A program made the position numbers and the translations under genes. From Tetrahymena elliotti 4EA (lineage: Eukaryota > Ciliophora > Oligohymenophorea > Hymenostomatida > Tetrahymenidae): a DNA stretch of 64,000 nucleotides. Positions 1-13,102 of this stretch are shown here, in pieces. Positions within the stretch are counted from its first letter, which is position 1. The number at the start of each line of letters is the position of its first letter. Where the stretch lies: positions 351,348 to 415,347 of the forward strand of contig JH720302.1 in the NCBI GenBank assembly GCA_000231825.2, read 5' to 3'. The notes beneath the pieces were generated by a model. It saw only the letters and a program-made list of their open reading frames with translations. It made no database searches and was not told the DNA's origin.

Positions 1-344
1 TCAGTTAGTAATATTTAGTATTACTAAATAATTTGATCTTTAAATTAATATTAAATAAAAGAAAGAAATAAAGAGAAATAAGTAATTAATTGTTGAAATC
101 AATTAATTAATAAATTTTTAAAAATCTAATAAGTATTATTTGATAAAATAAAAATATGATAGAAAATAAATAAAAATAATTTAAAAACTTAAGAGATGTT
201 GTTAATTTATTGTTTAATTTCTTAAATTAATTCATTTTTTAACAATAAAAGTTTGTAAACTCATCTTTATCCTCTTTCATTGATATAGAATTAGAACTAA
301 GGTAAAAAAAATTATTATTTTATATTATTTAAATAATTTCTTAG

Positions 345-1690
345 GGAAATTTAAGTTGGTGAAAAAAAAGCACAAGATATCGGATCTTCTCTAATGAAAT
401 GTACAAATCTCTAAAAATTAACAATTAACCTTGAGTAATAATATTTTATTTATTTTGTTAATATTTTGTATTCTAGTTTAAAGTTTTATTCTCAAACTTT
501 ATAATTATTAATTCTCTAAATGAAAATAATTAATAAAGATAATACTTAAGATATCTGAATAATATTAATAAAAATAATATTTAATTTTTATTTTAATTTG
601 AAAATTTCTATTTCTTTTATTAAATCTAAAAGCATAGTGAAAAATAATTTTTATTAAACTTATTAGTTTCAGTAATATTTATGCAAGCGGTGCTTCTTAA
701 ATAGCTAACGGTTTTGCTTCATGTACTAATCTCTCTACTTTGATTATTAATTTTGAGTAAGAAATTATTTATTTACTTATTTTGTACTTAATTTTTTAGA
801 ACTCTCAAAGATAAGTAAATATATAAATAAGATTCAATAAAATTGGAAATGAAGGCTCATCAAACTTAGGTTTGAGCTTAGCTAGATGCACAAATCTCTC
901 AACTTTGATTCTCAATTTAGAGTAAAATCAGTTTATTTTATTATATTAACATTTAATCAAAAACATTGTTAATTTAATTAAAATAAAAGGAAAATTAAAA
1001 TAGATAAATTTTATTTTATTTGAGTTTTCTTTACAATTTTCCATATATTTTAGTTTTAATTTATCTAGATTTTCTAACTATAGAATTCATATTAAAAAAT
1101 TTTTTTCATTCCTAAAATATAAAGAAAAAATGAAATTGGTGCATAGGGTTCTTAAGATTTAGGTTCTGGTTTAGCTCAGTGCACAAATCTATAAAATTTA
1201 ACTCTTTTTCTTTGGTAAAAACATTATGATAAATAATTCTATTCATTATTCTTAAAAGTATTTGAAGCAAAAGAAGGCTTGGCTTTTCAGTTTATTCATA
1301 AAAATACAAGTTTCTTAAACCTCTACTTACTTTTTAAGAAGTTTTCTTTTATTGAGTGAGGGAAATTTTTGAATTGTACTCTCCTTTTTATTTGATTTTT
1401 GATTAACTAACAAATTTTTAAGATTTTGTTAATTTATTTTAAAAATGTTCAAATTAAATGTTTAATATTTTTTTAAACAGATAAATGTTAATTAAAATTA
1501 GATTTAACATTTTAAATTTAAAGTATGATTTACTTTAATTTATTTAAATTTTTTAATATTAAAATTAAAATCCATAATAAATTATTTAAAGGTAAAATTA
1601 AATAGGTACCTAGGGTTCATAATTTTTAATCTCTGGTATTTGCAAATGCCCTAAGCTTGTAACACTAGTCCTCAATCTTTGGTAAATACA
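345..1690. repeat. degenerate dispersed repeat, about five copies
   Basis: A unit of about 90 bp recurs near 345-440, 670-760, 845-925, 1125-1220 and 1600-1690 in the same orientation. The shared core includes 'gcacaaatctctcaacttt' (best at about 888) followed by a 'gattctcaattt(g)agtaa' block. The upstream half resembles 'agggttcttaagatttagg' (about 1146). Copies 4 and 5 share 'tagggttc' and 'tttggtaaa'. Copies are diverged and unevenly spaced (roughly 160 to 480 bp), so this is an old amplification, not a fresh satellite. There is no coding content. Confidence 0.6.
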
Positions 1691-2539
1691 ACTTTAGTTA
1701 GTTTAAATTATAAATTAATAATATATTTTATTTTTAATGTATTATTTTTATTCTTAATACTTATTACTTTATGGCATATGTTTTTACTTTTAAAATAAAT
1801 TCAAAGCAACAATTAAATTGAAGAAAGGGGTACAGAATAAATTAAAAAAAAATCTATGAAAATAAAGAAGTTAGTGCAAAAATCTATTGATTGTTGAAAA
1901 AAGAAATAAATTAAATTTAATAATTTATAAATATCTTCATTTACAAAAAAATGAGCTGTAAATAAATTAAAAACCTTGAAATTAAAGAATAGTTATTTTC
2001 TTTTTATTTTTTTCTTACTCATATTTTTGATTACATAACTTTATAAAAATCATTCTTTTATAAATACTTTATTCCTTCTTCTAATTTTTTGTAAAAATTT
2101 AAGTTTATTTGCATTAATTAAAGTGGTTATCTGTTAAGTTATTTATCTCTCTTTATTTTTTTAATAGAATAATTCCAAATAATGTCACGATGAAAGCACA
2201 ACAATTTTTCTAATCACTTTTTCTACTTTTGTTTCACATTTGAATTTAGAGACCTTTTATTATGACTTAAAACATTTTCATCAAGGTAATATAATTTATT
2301 AAAAATTATTTCTAAATACTTTAAATGCTTGTTCATATTTCAAAGGTGTTAGTAAATTACTCATAAAAATAATTAATTTTTTAATAATTCATGAAGATAG
2401 AAAATTTTGTCATTAAATATTTTAAAAAATTTACCTCTTTTAATTTAATATATTGAAGCAAAAAGAAATACTAATTTTACTTATTTTTCTGTTTATCAAT
2501 TTCAAAGAAATAGTTAGAAAATCTAAACAAAAAAAAATT

Positions 2540-3730
2540 TAGAAAAAATGTGCATTTATTTTTTGAATTTCTTATATTATTTTTTCAGATAAACTTATTT
2601 TATTTTTTATTAATTAGCTAATTGATTAAAATCTTCTAAAAAGAATACAATATCAGTAACCGGGGAGCAATTTTATCAGATAATGTTTGAAAGAAAAAAA
2701 ATAAAATTTTTAATTTAATTAAATCAAAAGAACAGAAGAATAAAAGATAGTCAGGTTTATTACAAATGTTATTTACTCCAAAAAAATGTGTTAGTCAAAA
2801 TTTAAACAAGAGAGAAATAATAAAAAACCAAAATAAAATATTTCATTGAATAAAGTAAGATAAATTAGAATAAAATAATTAATTGATTTGATCTAAAATA
2901 AAAGGATAACTTTTTCCTATTTTATCTTTCTAAGTTCATATATCTTAAAAGGCAATTATACATCTAAAAAAATGTAACCTCCATCAAGAAAAATATTTAT
3001 CAACTTATTCTTGAATGAAAAAAACTCACTTATTTTTGAATGGTAAGTTTTAAAAAAATATATCCATTTGTGTTTTAATCAAATATTTTTCTGTTTTTTT
3101 AACTTTCTATTCAAAAATGAATGATACTTTTCATTTTATTCTGATAATTTTTAAAAATCATCATCAAGAAGCCAGCAAATGGTTGGTAGATTTTTCAAGC
3201 ATCAATCCCTCCCTGCTCATAAATTCTGATAAGAAAATAAAAAAAGGATAAAAGCTAGTAAATATTTAATTTTTAAACTAAGACTAATTAAAATTCAGCT
3301 CAAATAGTGGAAATAATCAATGGAGTTTGAATTGCAATAATTTAACTCATATTAAATTTTAGAAACTCAAATATCAAATTAGTAGAAATGTATGCAATTA
3401 TTAAAAACTTCAGAAAAAATTTTATCAAATTTTGAAGATAAAGTTGATTTGATAGAATCAAATGAGGTTTATTGAGTTAATTTCAATAATTATCAATAAA
3501 AGAAAATAAACTGAAAATTTATTGAAAAAATAAAAATTTAATTTATTTTTAAAAATTCTTTTGTTTTTCGTTTGTGCTGAGTGTAAGACTAAATCAAAAA
3601 ATTTTTATATGATTTTAAAATTTTATTTGTCAAAATGAATGCAGTAATTCTAAAGAAAGAACTGTAACATAGAAAGAAAAAGAGATAAAAATAGATTATC
3701 AAAAATAAATAAGAATTTACTTAATAAATA
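2540..3730. repeat. duplicated non-coding block, copy 1
   Basis: This block is collinear with about 4440-5690. Matching landmarks in order are: 'attaattagctaatt' (2610), 'tcagataatgtttga' (2677), 'aataaagtaagata' (2847), 'ttttatctttctaa' (2920), 'aaattctgataag' followed by 'aaaaaaggat' (3218-3250), and 'gactaaatcaaaaa' (3588) followed by 'gaactgtaacatagaaa' (3659). The copies have many substitutions and indels. No coding frame survives in either copy, so this may be an old duplication of spacer DNA or a decayed element. Confidence 0.65.
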
Positions 3731-4439
3731 ATTATCAATGAAACTTTTAGAAAGACTACTTTTCTGATTTATTTATAAATTTTTTTGTTTTTCAAGTTAC
3801 TTTGATGAGTTTTCTTTTTTTACTTTATTATATTAATTTAATTATCTTGCCTACATTTGTTTAGCTTAATAACTAATTTTTTATCTTTAATCAAACATTT
3901 ATTTTCAAAATTATTTTTTGAAAATCTACCTCTTTTAAATGTATTTAGATCTAGGAAATACTAGATTTATAATGATTAAGAGTCAATTACACTTTTAAAT
4001 TATGAAATTGTTTTTAAAAAACTCTATATATAAGAAAACTTTCTTGTAAAAAATGTCAAATCTATTATTACATAGCAATAAATTAATTCATTTCCCTCTT
4101 TTTGAAATCAAAATTAAAAATATTCTAAGCAATTTAAAATATTTTTTATGGAAATATAAATTCTACATTTCTGAAAATAATTTTTAATTTAGCCAAATTC
4201 AATTTTTAAATTTTTAGTATTTTGACAAATAAATACAAGATTTTAAATTCATAATAAATCAGTTTTTTTATTTCAAAATGAATAAAAATAAAAATTATTA
4301 TTAGATGGATATTCAAAGAATTTAACAAAAAATATTTGATCATTATTAATTAGATTTTTACTTGTTTTTCTTTTTATCAAATTAAAATAACTCAATTTCA
4401 TTTAGAAATAATAAACAAATAAATAAGAATATAAATGTA

Positions 4440-5690
4440 AAATTTTTTGAATATCTCATACAAGATCTTTTTTTCCAAATGAACTTTACAATTAATTGAT
4501 TTTTATTTGCTCTAATATTAATTAGCTAATTAATTCAAATAATCTAAAAAAAGACAATATTAAGAGTTGTTTTGGAGTGAATTTTGTCAGATCATGTTTG
4601 ATAGAAAAAAAACTGAGCTTTTAAATAATTTATTAATTGAAAAAAATAATGGGTAAAAGGTTAATCAAAGTTTACAATTAACTTTTTTACTTTAATTTAA
4701 AAAAAGTGTTCATCAAAATTTAAAGAAAGAGCAAATTGTTAATTGAAGATATTTATTTTATGTTATTTTGTATTTAATCTTTTTAAAACTCTAACTGAAT
4801 GTATTCTTATCTTTAAAAGCCAAAATAAAATATTAATTTTATAAAGTAAGATAATATATAATAAAATAATTAAATTATTTTATCTCTTATCAAATTTGTT
4901 AATGATATTAATTATTTTATCATTTAAATAAAGGACAATTTTCCCCCATTTTATCTATCTAAATACATGTGGCTATAAAGGAAACTTTGAAAAATTAAAC
5001 AAATCAAAAGTATATAACCTAAATGAAACTAGATATAAATATATTTATCTTTAAAACTCATAATTTCTACTTAATAAAATAAAAGCCATTTAAATAATTT
5101 ATTTTTGTTATATATAGAAAAATATGCCTTTGGTACTTAGATAAACGTTAGGAATTATATTTATCAAGCTTTACAATAAAAGCTAAAAAAATACTTTTGA
5201 AAATAAATTAAAAAGACCATGATTTTTACAAAATCACAGGGTATATTTATCTCATCAATTCTGATTAAAATATAAAAAAAGGATGGAAGATAGCAAATAT
5301 TAATGGTGGAGCCAATCAACAGAAATAAATTAATATGTATTGTTCAAGGTTGATTAATTTTTATATAACACCAAGCAAACACTAAATCAAAAAGCTTTTT
5401 ATATGATATTACAATTTTTATTATTTAAATAAAACAGTAATTTTAAAGAAAAAAACTGTAACGTTGACATAAAAGAGAGAGAGATATATATATTATTTAA
5501 AATAAATCAACATTATTTTAATTTCTAAGCAATTATTAATGTAAATTTTGTAAGACTAAATTAAAAACCCTATTTATTTGATTTTACAATTTTTATTAAT
5601 CAAAATTAATACAGTAACTTTGAAGAAGAACTGTGACATAGAAATTAAGAAAGATAAAAATAGATTATCTAAAAAAACAACAACCAATAT
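4440..5690. repeat. duplicated non-coding block, copy 2
   Basis: This is the second copy of the block at about 2540-3730. It has the same landmarks in the same order: 'attaattagctaatt' (4519), 'tcagatcatgtttga' (4588), 'ataaagtaagataa' (4842), 'ttttatctatctaaat' (4950), 'aattctgattaaa' plus 'aaaaaaaggatgg' (5258-5285), and the terminal 'actaaatcaaaaa...actgtaac' module. Here that terminal module occurs twice in tandem (about 5378-5510 and 5545-5690), so it is present three times in the window. Confidence 0.65.
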
Positions 5691-6189
5691 AGCAATTCAA
5701 TTTCTAAGATACTAATTATTTTATTACAATTTTTATGTTTATGAGATGTATATTTGCTTTTAGGCATGTAATTTGCCTGAACATAAGTGTTTTAAAATCT
5801 TAAAATTTTTTGTGCAAAATAATGTTAGGTGGAAAATTATCATTTGTTTATTATTGTTTGAAAATAAAAACAAAAACTAATTTGTATGCTTGAAAATAAA
5901 TAAATTTAAAAAAGAAACTAAGAATTTAATTATTAAATAAATTGTTACATTAAAAGAAGTAATCAACTAAATTTCTAAATAAACAGTAGGAGTATTTTGT
6001 GGTGTATGATAATTATTTGCAAATAAAAGCCTCTTTATTGATAAACAAACATGTAATAAATATAATCATCAAAAAAAACATTGAAAAAGAAATTCAAAGA
6101 AAATCTCAAAATAAATTATAATTAAATAAAATTTAAAACAGGTTGAAATAATTTAATTATCAAAGCTTTTTCTTCATAAAGGAGGTAAA

Positions 6190-9100
6190 ATGAACATCAA
6201 ATCCCTAATTTTTTGTTTATTTGCTTAAATTTATATCACCTTGTGTTACGATTCTCGTTTTTATAACCCTGATTTACCTATTTTTGAACCATTTCCTTTA
6301 GGTATAATCAATCCTTCTGCAAGCTTATGTAAAAATGCACCTCCTGATTTGATGGCTGAATTCAAATCTAGGGAAGTGAGTTATCTTGTTATAAACCTTT
6401 CATTGTGTGGATTTGCTATCTATGATATCACTCACCTAGAAAAAGAACTCTAAATTGTGAAAAGCTTTGAGTTTGATTCTGTTAAAGGGATAATCATTTC
6501 TTTAAGTATAACAGATAATTAAAATTATCTGTGGGTTGGCTATGAAAAAGGAGTAGTCGAGATTTATGATGTTTAGTAAATTAACTTTCCTTTAATTTAA
6601 TCATAAATTATAGGCAAGAATGATGTCCTAAGGTAAGTCATACAATTCAAGGAGGATAATTTGACGTTTTTAGTTAGCTCCAATAACTTTAAGCTTACCA
6701 ACTGGGAAAATAATGTACTCTCCATTTTAAAATAGGTAGATGTTAATGACAGGAATCTTGCCAATATAAGGTTTGTTTTCTCAAAAAGAATACTTGTTGT
6801 TGAAGGTTTTAATTAAATCCATTTTTACTAATAATCAATTTAAGATTTATAGCAAGGAAAACTTAATTATATTTGCTCTTTCTCACCAGCTGCTGGTTTT
6901 TTAATAAATTATTTTGAAGTACTTCAAGAAACAGTATTAGTAATTTCATAATAGACCTTCCAGTATTCAATGGTTGATATTTCTGATTTTATAAATTCTT
7001 ATGATGGAAAAACTTGTAATTTAGCTAAAATAAAATATCTGGACACTTACCCACTCCCTTAGGGTTAGTAATTTGCTATTTCTAAAGATTAAAAATTTAT
7101 GTACGCATAACTTTCTAAAGGAATTTTTGTATTTGATGTGAGCAAATTAAAATTTGAGTTATTTTAAGTAATCAAAATTTAAGGGACGACATTAGGAAAC
7201 ATCATGCTTGGCAATGATGAAACTTATCTTTACCATTCAAATAGGTTAAATGCTAAAATATTTAGGAGAACTCAGCCAAATTTTAATTTAGATGTTCCTA
7301 ACTTGCTCTTGAACGAATATCAGTAAATCAGCTATACATTCTATAAACCACCTTAAGGAAATGCTGATTTCTATATCAACTTTGAAGAACCAAACAATAT
7401 CTTATTCATGACAAGAATGGATTAAGGTAGTGCAGCATTTAAATATTATGGCTAGAATGTTATGGATCTATTATCACTTGTAGATAATGGAATACCAAAT
7501 ATTACTATATTATTTTAAGAAAGAGTTGCTGGCACTAATATCTTCTATCAGACAAGAGGAAATTTAGGACTGCAGATTGTTGATTATTCAGACCTAAGCT
7601 CACCTAAAATATTAAAGACTAAGTTAACCTTAGGATTTAAGACCCTTAGATTTGAATAGATTTTATTTAACAAAGAAGGTACATTATGTTTTATTACAAA
7701 TCTCACAGGTGTCGCAATAGTAAGCATTAAAGATATCTTAAATCCATAAGTTATATCATTTGTTAATACTTCTGATTAATTTGAAAAAGACTCAACTCTT
7801 TACAGATTTTCTATTTCTAATGATGATAAAACTCTTTTTCTACATCCTATAGCCAAAGGTATTGCTATTGCAGACATATCAGACCCTTACAATCCATACT
7901 TCCTATTCAAAATGTATCTTAGAAATGTCTAATACATTCAGTAATTTATTTAATAATCAGTTAATTTTTACTTTGAGATGTTTATTCTACCTTCAGCTAA
8001 TTTAATAAATTATCAAAAGCCTTATCTCTTTATTTATTATTAGTTTTTTTAATTTTTGGCATTAAAATTTTTTAGGCTCCAATTTTAATTAATAAATCAA
8101 CCCCCGATTTATTTTGATTTTACTCTTTATTAATTCGTAATTCCTAGAAATTTATGAACAAGGTATTCAGGTAGTTTTTTTCTTTATTTTTAATTTATTT
8201 TTTCTTTGATTTTTTTAAAAACCCTCTTTAAATATGCCAAATAAACTCTTCAAACAAAAACTCAACAAATCAGAAAATTGATTTGCTTGTTTTATTTTAT
8301 CCTATGATTATTTTATTTAAAAAGTGGGTATTAATTAAAAATAAAAAGACGAATTCAATTTATTTATTTTTAATTTGAAATAGAATAATTTTTTATCTCT
8401 TAACCCTTAAACAATTTAAAACTATTTTTTTAAATAAAAGATAAACCAAAGATAGTCAATATCTCGTTTGCGCAGTTGCATAAATTGGAGTTTAGATTTA
8501 TAAAATAAATGAAGATAGAAGCATATCTTTAGTTTCTCAAGCAAAAATAGAAGGCTTTGTTCGTTTTCTATCTCTGATTTATAATGATAATTATGTGATA
8601 TTCTCAACAAAAGAAATTGAATAGATAATTCTACTTAGTATAGTGGATAAAAGTAATCCTGAAATTATACAAATTATTCGTTTATAGGATGAAAGCCCTA
8701 TATTCTGGACTAGTATTCCAAAAGATGAATCATTTTTATTTGCCACTTCATAAAAAGCTCTTTATTAGTTTTTTATATAGAGCCAAATAGTAATGCATTC
8801 TTCATTCTATAAATCAGTGACTATGGCTAACTCAAATGAAAAGAGGCAATATTTACTTTAAAAAAGACAGCCATTATAAGTTGGTGATCAAATCTAAATT
8901 TATCTTGTAAATATCTATTAGACAAAAAAATTGAAGATCTAAGATGCTTTCTATTATCATAATTTTGTAATCGGAAACTTACCAAGTTGGATGGAGTTCT
9001 CTCCTGCAGATTAAGTGTTGAATATTTAAGTTTCAAAAGAATCTTTAATAGCAAATGAAAATAATTAATTTATATCTAAAACTCTTTAGTAAGTTATATT

Positions 9101-11837
9101 AATTAGCTATTAAGAAATATAAGATAATGGTTTTACCAATTAAAAACTTAACATTAGTTAAGATGATTCCCTAAAAATAAAGAAAGCCTGTCAAAGAGCT
9201 GGATATATAGATGTTTCAGGTTTTGTTACTAAATACTATTCACCTAAAAATGCATTTAATTTACTTGATAATGAATCTGAAAGAGTTCTTTAAAAGTGGA
9301 ATTCTAATGATAAATAATATTAATAAATAATGGATTTCATTTAGTTTATCTTGAACTAAAATGTAATCAATTATGTAGTTTAATTTCATACTGAGTCTTC
9401 ATTAATTGTTGATTTTAATAATTCTATCAACCCTATTTCTTCAAATCAGAATTTAGTAATTGTGACTATTTCAGTCTCAAATGGGTTATTTGTCAAAAGG
9501 TTATATAATGGTCTCTTGGTTCTTATCAATTCTGAATCAAATGTAATCTAATTTTAGGGATCAGTTCAAAGTATCAACTCAGCCTTATAAAATACAATAA
9601 AGCTTTCTCTTTAAGATTAGACTGTTTTTGGTACTACAATAGTTGATATTATAGTTGATGATCAAATTAACTATAAATATATCCAAAGTCTTAAAATAAT
9701 TGAAGCTAAATTTATTTCTCTTTAGTCTTCCGTTATTACATCAAGCAGTCTTTAAGAAGATTTAAATTAGTATCATCCTAAAGGAGAACTTGCAGTAGAA
9801 ACTACTTTTAATTATAAAATAAGTGATACTGTATTTCAATGTGCAGATTCTAATTAACTATAGTATAAAGCAAAGATAAAAAATACAGATGGTACGTTTG
9901 AAGAAATTCCTAAAGGTTATTGGCTTTCCTTTTCTTCTAATGAGAGAACTTTAATGGGTACTCCACAAGCAAGTTTATATAAAGAATAATTTGTTATTTA
10001 AATAGAAGCTACTGATGGCTATACAGTTTCTAAAGACTTGATAATCATAAAGATATCAATAATTCCCTTTTTTATTATCTTTTAAATGATAATTTAAATT
10101 GCTGGTCCACTTTTAGGTTTACTCGGTATTTGGAAATATAGAACCATATTTTACAATATAGCATTCAGGCATTTCTTAATTTATTCTAAAGAGATAGTTC
10201 ACGTTTCTGATTATTACGAAAAGAAGATAATTATTACTGATAACTTACTTTAAATTGCTCTAAAACTATGGTAGCCTGTTTAAAGTTAACTTTCATAGAA
10301 ATTTGTTTAATAAGAAATCAGTCAAATTTATAAGACCAATAATATGATTGCGTAGATAAATAATAAATATAACAAAAATTTCTTTAAGAAAAATGAAACA
10401 GATACCACTTTCACTGAATAGCTTAAGAAGTCAATGAATTATAATAATATAATCAATAATAATGACTAAATTTGTTTAGAATTTCCTAATTTATAAGACT
10501 CCAAGCTTGATGATAACAGAAAAGATATTCCAATCAAAGATTTGGAAAATAAGAAAAATTAATAAAAAGGCTTAGCAAATAGCTAATCTCTAACTACATC
10601 TGCAAGAATTTATAACTAACAAGAAAATATGGCCTCAAACTTAGTTAGAAAATTAACTTAAACAGAAAAAACAATGCAAAAATCACAAAAATCCACCTTA
10701 AATCAGAAGTTGTTTTTAGAAAATGGTTAAGTAAATTTTGATTGCATAAAAAGCTTAGCTCTGCAAAAATATGAAAATAACACCTAAGAAGAAAAGGTCA
10801 TCAGCAAACCCATTCTCAACTAGCTTAATAATAAGTATTCTAGAATCTCTACAATTTTACAATATCTTGCGGCAGAATATGTTGTTGGATGTTCTGCAGT
10901 CTGTACTTAAATAGTTAATTTACTTAAACAGAAAGCTCTCACCATATTTAGAGAAATAGATTGGTATAAAGCCTATGTGAGTGCTTAAGTAAATGAAAAA
11001 ATTTTAGATACAAACTTTCCTACATATAAACTTAATGAAGATTTTATTAAATTAGCACTCTAAGAAATTGCAGAAGACATGTTAAAACAACAAAATAAAC
11101 ACTCTAAAACTAAACAAAATTAGCAATTAAGTGATGAGGATAATAAATTTTTGAAAGAAATTACTATTTACCTACCTCTTATTGAATAATACTTTTTTGC
11201 TGTTGCTCTTGGAATTACTGCTAAAAAAAGAAAATTTTTCGAAGTAGCTAAAGGAGACTGCTTTCATTGCTATTCTTTCTAAGTTCGTTCTATCAAATGT
11301 TATGAAAAAAATACCATTTTTCATTGTTGTGTAGGAGCATAAGAATTCTTAGGACTTAACTAAGTGGAAAAAGGTTTATCAGATAATTAAAGATTACCTG
11401 AATGGATGCAAATTGATTTCTAGAAGACTGAAATCACTTTAAAAGGAACTCCAGCTTATAAGCATATTGGTCAATCAAGATTTAAAATTTATGATCTTCA
11501 TGGATATCTCATAAAATAATTTGATATTTAAGTATTGCCTTCAAATAAGTAATAAAGTGAAATGACTTAAGAATAAGAATTATTTTTAAAACAAGAAAAA
11601 CTTCAAACTATTGAAACTCCAAAAAAAGTGTTTCATTTAAGTAAATTTAATAACAACACTTAAAATCTTAATACCTGTAATTAGAGTCTCGATATTCCAA
11701 ATATCATCGAAATGTCAAGCGACCAGGTTTTGGAATGTGATGAAAGTCCCTCAGAAAAAAATGCAGAAAAACTTTAAAACAGTACAAGAAATTTAAATGA
11801 AAAAAATTTTAGATTATTGAGTACAAAAAATTCTTGA
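6190..11837 (+). CDS. large membrane protein with LVIVD-like repeats and dystroglycan/cadherin-like domains
   Basis: The model joins 6190..7940 and 8384..11837 across a phase-2 intron of 443 bp (GTAATT...AAATAG), giving 1734 aa with no internal TGA. It starts with a signal peptide (MNIKSLIFCLFA...). The N-terminal half (to about residue 680) has LVIVD-type repeats, seen as 'LQIVDYSDLSSP', 'IAIADISDPYNP' and, after the intron, 'LLSIVDKSNPEI'. Dystroglycan-type cadherin/putative-Ig modules follow: 'NLPSWMEFSPADQ' near residue 778 and 'GYWLSFSSNERTLMGTP' near 1090. A strongly hydrophobic segment at about 1135-1170 is the membrane anchor. The tail is Gln/Asn/Lys-rich and carries a third module of this type ('LPEWMQIDF...LKGTP', near 1588). 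A surface or adhesion-like role is inferred from the family; the exact partner is unknown. Exon 1 is certain in frame; the intron ends are the simplest join restoring frame. Confidence 0.85.
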
Positions 11838-12114
11838 TGAAATAAAGAAAAAATTAAAGTTAATTTTTATCAATTAAATTTTAAGATATCCGTTTGGTTA
11901 CATTTTATGAGTATTTTGATTTAGTCAACATGTTTTAGAATAGAAAAATGTTTTCATCTATTATTTAACTTAAAATAATTTTTCAATAAAAAATAAGATA
12001 AATAATTGAATAAGTTATTCATTTTTTCATTAATTTTAAGAATATAAATAATTGCAAAATTTCATTAATTAGTAATTTAATTTTTATTATAAGAACAAAA
12101 TGCACCATTTAAAT
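11838..12114. other. AT-rich 3' spacer
   Basis: Non-coding sequence after the LVIVD/cadherin-like gene. I see nothing specific in it. Confidence 0.5.
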
Positions 12115-12400
12115 CAAACACCTCTTTTACCCTTTTATGGTAATGCATAATACAGTTTTGTATGATCTCTTAGTCTATCGAATTCCATTATTCTTTAATG
12201 GTTTATGAGAGTGATTCATGGTTTTTGGACTTGCCTTTTCAACTTTTTTCTTCAAAATAGCTCAGACTAACTCTATTGGGTTAAGATCTGGGCTATTGGG
12301 AGGATGCTTTATAATTTAAATATTATTATTTTGTAAAAAATCTTAAGGAGCAATGAATGGAAACTCTAAAAACATTTCCAACTAGACGCTCGAATAATGA
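12115..12400 (-). mobile_element. Tc1/mariner-type transposase relic (C-terminal part)
   Basis: On the minus strand a frame reads 'HPPNSPDLNPIELV', then TGA, then 'AILKKKVEK'. This is the block around the third catalytic acidic residue of IS630/Tc1/mariner (DDE/DDD) transposases, normally 'P.SPDLNPIE.VW..(L/I)K'. The residues before it ('APQDFLQNNNIQIIK') also fit the family. The conserved Trp codon is TGA (12262-12264). No N-terminal part, full frame or terminal repeats are visible, so it is a dead fragment. The sequence beyond it (12402-12415) is an unusual C-rich tract. A related relic lies at about 61255-61885. Confidence 0.75.
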
Positions 12401-13102
12401 TCCCCCCCATCCCCCTCACTCATTGAAAGAAAAAACAAAATTCAGTTTCTCTTTTTTTCTTGATTTAAAAATTAAAGTAATTTTAAATTAAAAGCAAAAA
12501 ATATTTTTAAAAAACTAAATTAAAAGGATGTGATGTTTATAAAATCATAAGGCTTATAAATACTCATAAAAAAATAAAAAAGTATGAAGACTACATCACT
12601 TTTTAAACTAAAATAAAACAATTTTTTTTCAAAAGGACAATAAGTGTGATCTATAACTATTATTTTTAGTTATTAGCTTTTTATGTTTTCTGAATTTATG
12701 AAGAATGAAGCTATATAATTTTATTTTAAAAATTGAATATACTATGATAATTTGAATTGTAAAAAAGAAATAAATGAGGATGAGAAAGGAATGAATGAAT
12801 ATTTAGTAAGAAATACTATATACATGAAGTATATAAATAATTAAAAACTAGTAATTAAAGAGTTTAGTAATGATAGTTATATAATATTTTTTTAAAAGCT
12901 AGCTTTTTACTATTAAGCAGCAAGCAAATTAGTTAGTATTAATGAAAAAAATGTTATTTTTATTTTATTCTTTAATTCTTTACATGATTTTAAATAGGGA
13001 GAATTAAAAGTGTTTTTAGTAGTTTTTTATTTGATTTTTTGAATTTAAATAAGTTAATTTTAATTGTAAATAAACTAAAGTTCAGATATTTCTATTTATT
13101 TT
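12401..13102. other. AT-rich spacer with a C-rich tract
   Basis: It begins with a run of seven C, then AT, then five C (12402-12415). That is striking in this composition and sits exactly where recognisable transposase similarity ends. The rest is AT-rich with no coding frame. Confidence 0.45.

Larger units (their letters stand above)
1..6189. other. gene-free AT-rich region with decayed repeats
   Basis: I see no convincing coding frame on either strand in these 6.2 kb, even when TAA and TAG are read as Gln. Composition is long A and T runs with frequent TGA in every frame. The content I can name is two repeat systems, listed separately: a degenerate dispersed repeat at about 345-1690 and a roughly 1.2 kb duplicated non-coding block at about 2540-3730 and 4440-5690. 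No telomere repeat or breakage sequence is visible at the window edge. Confidence 0.7.
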
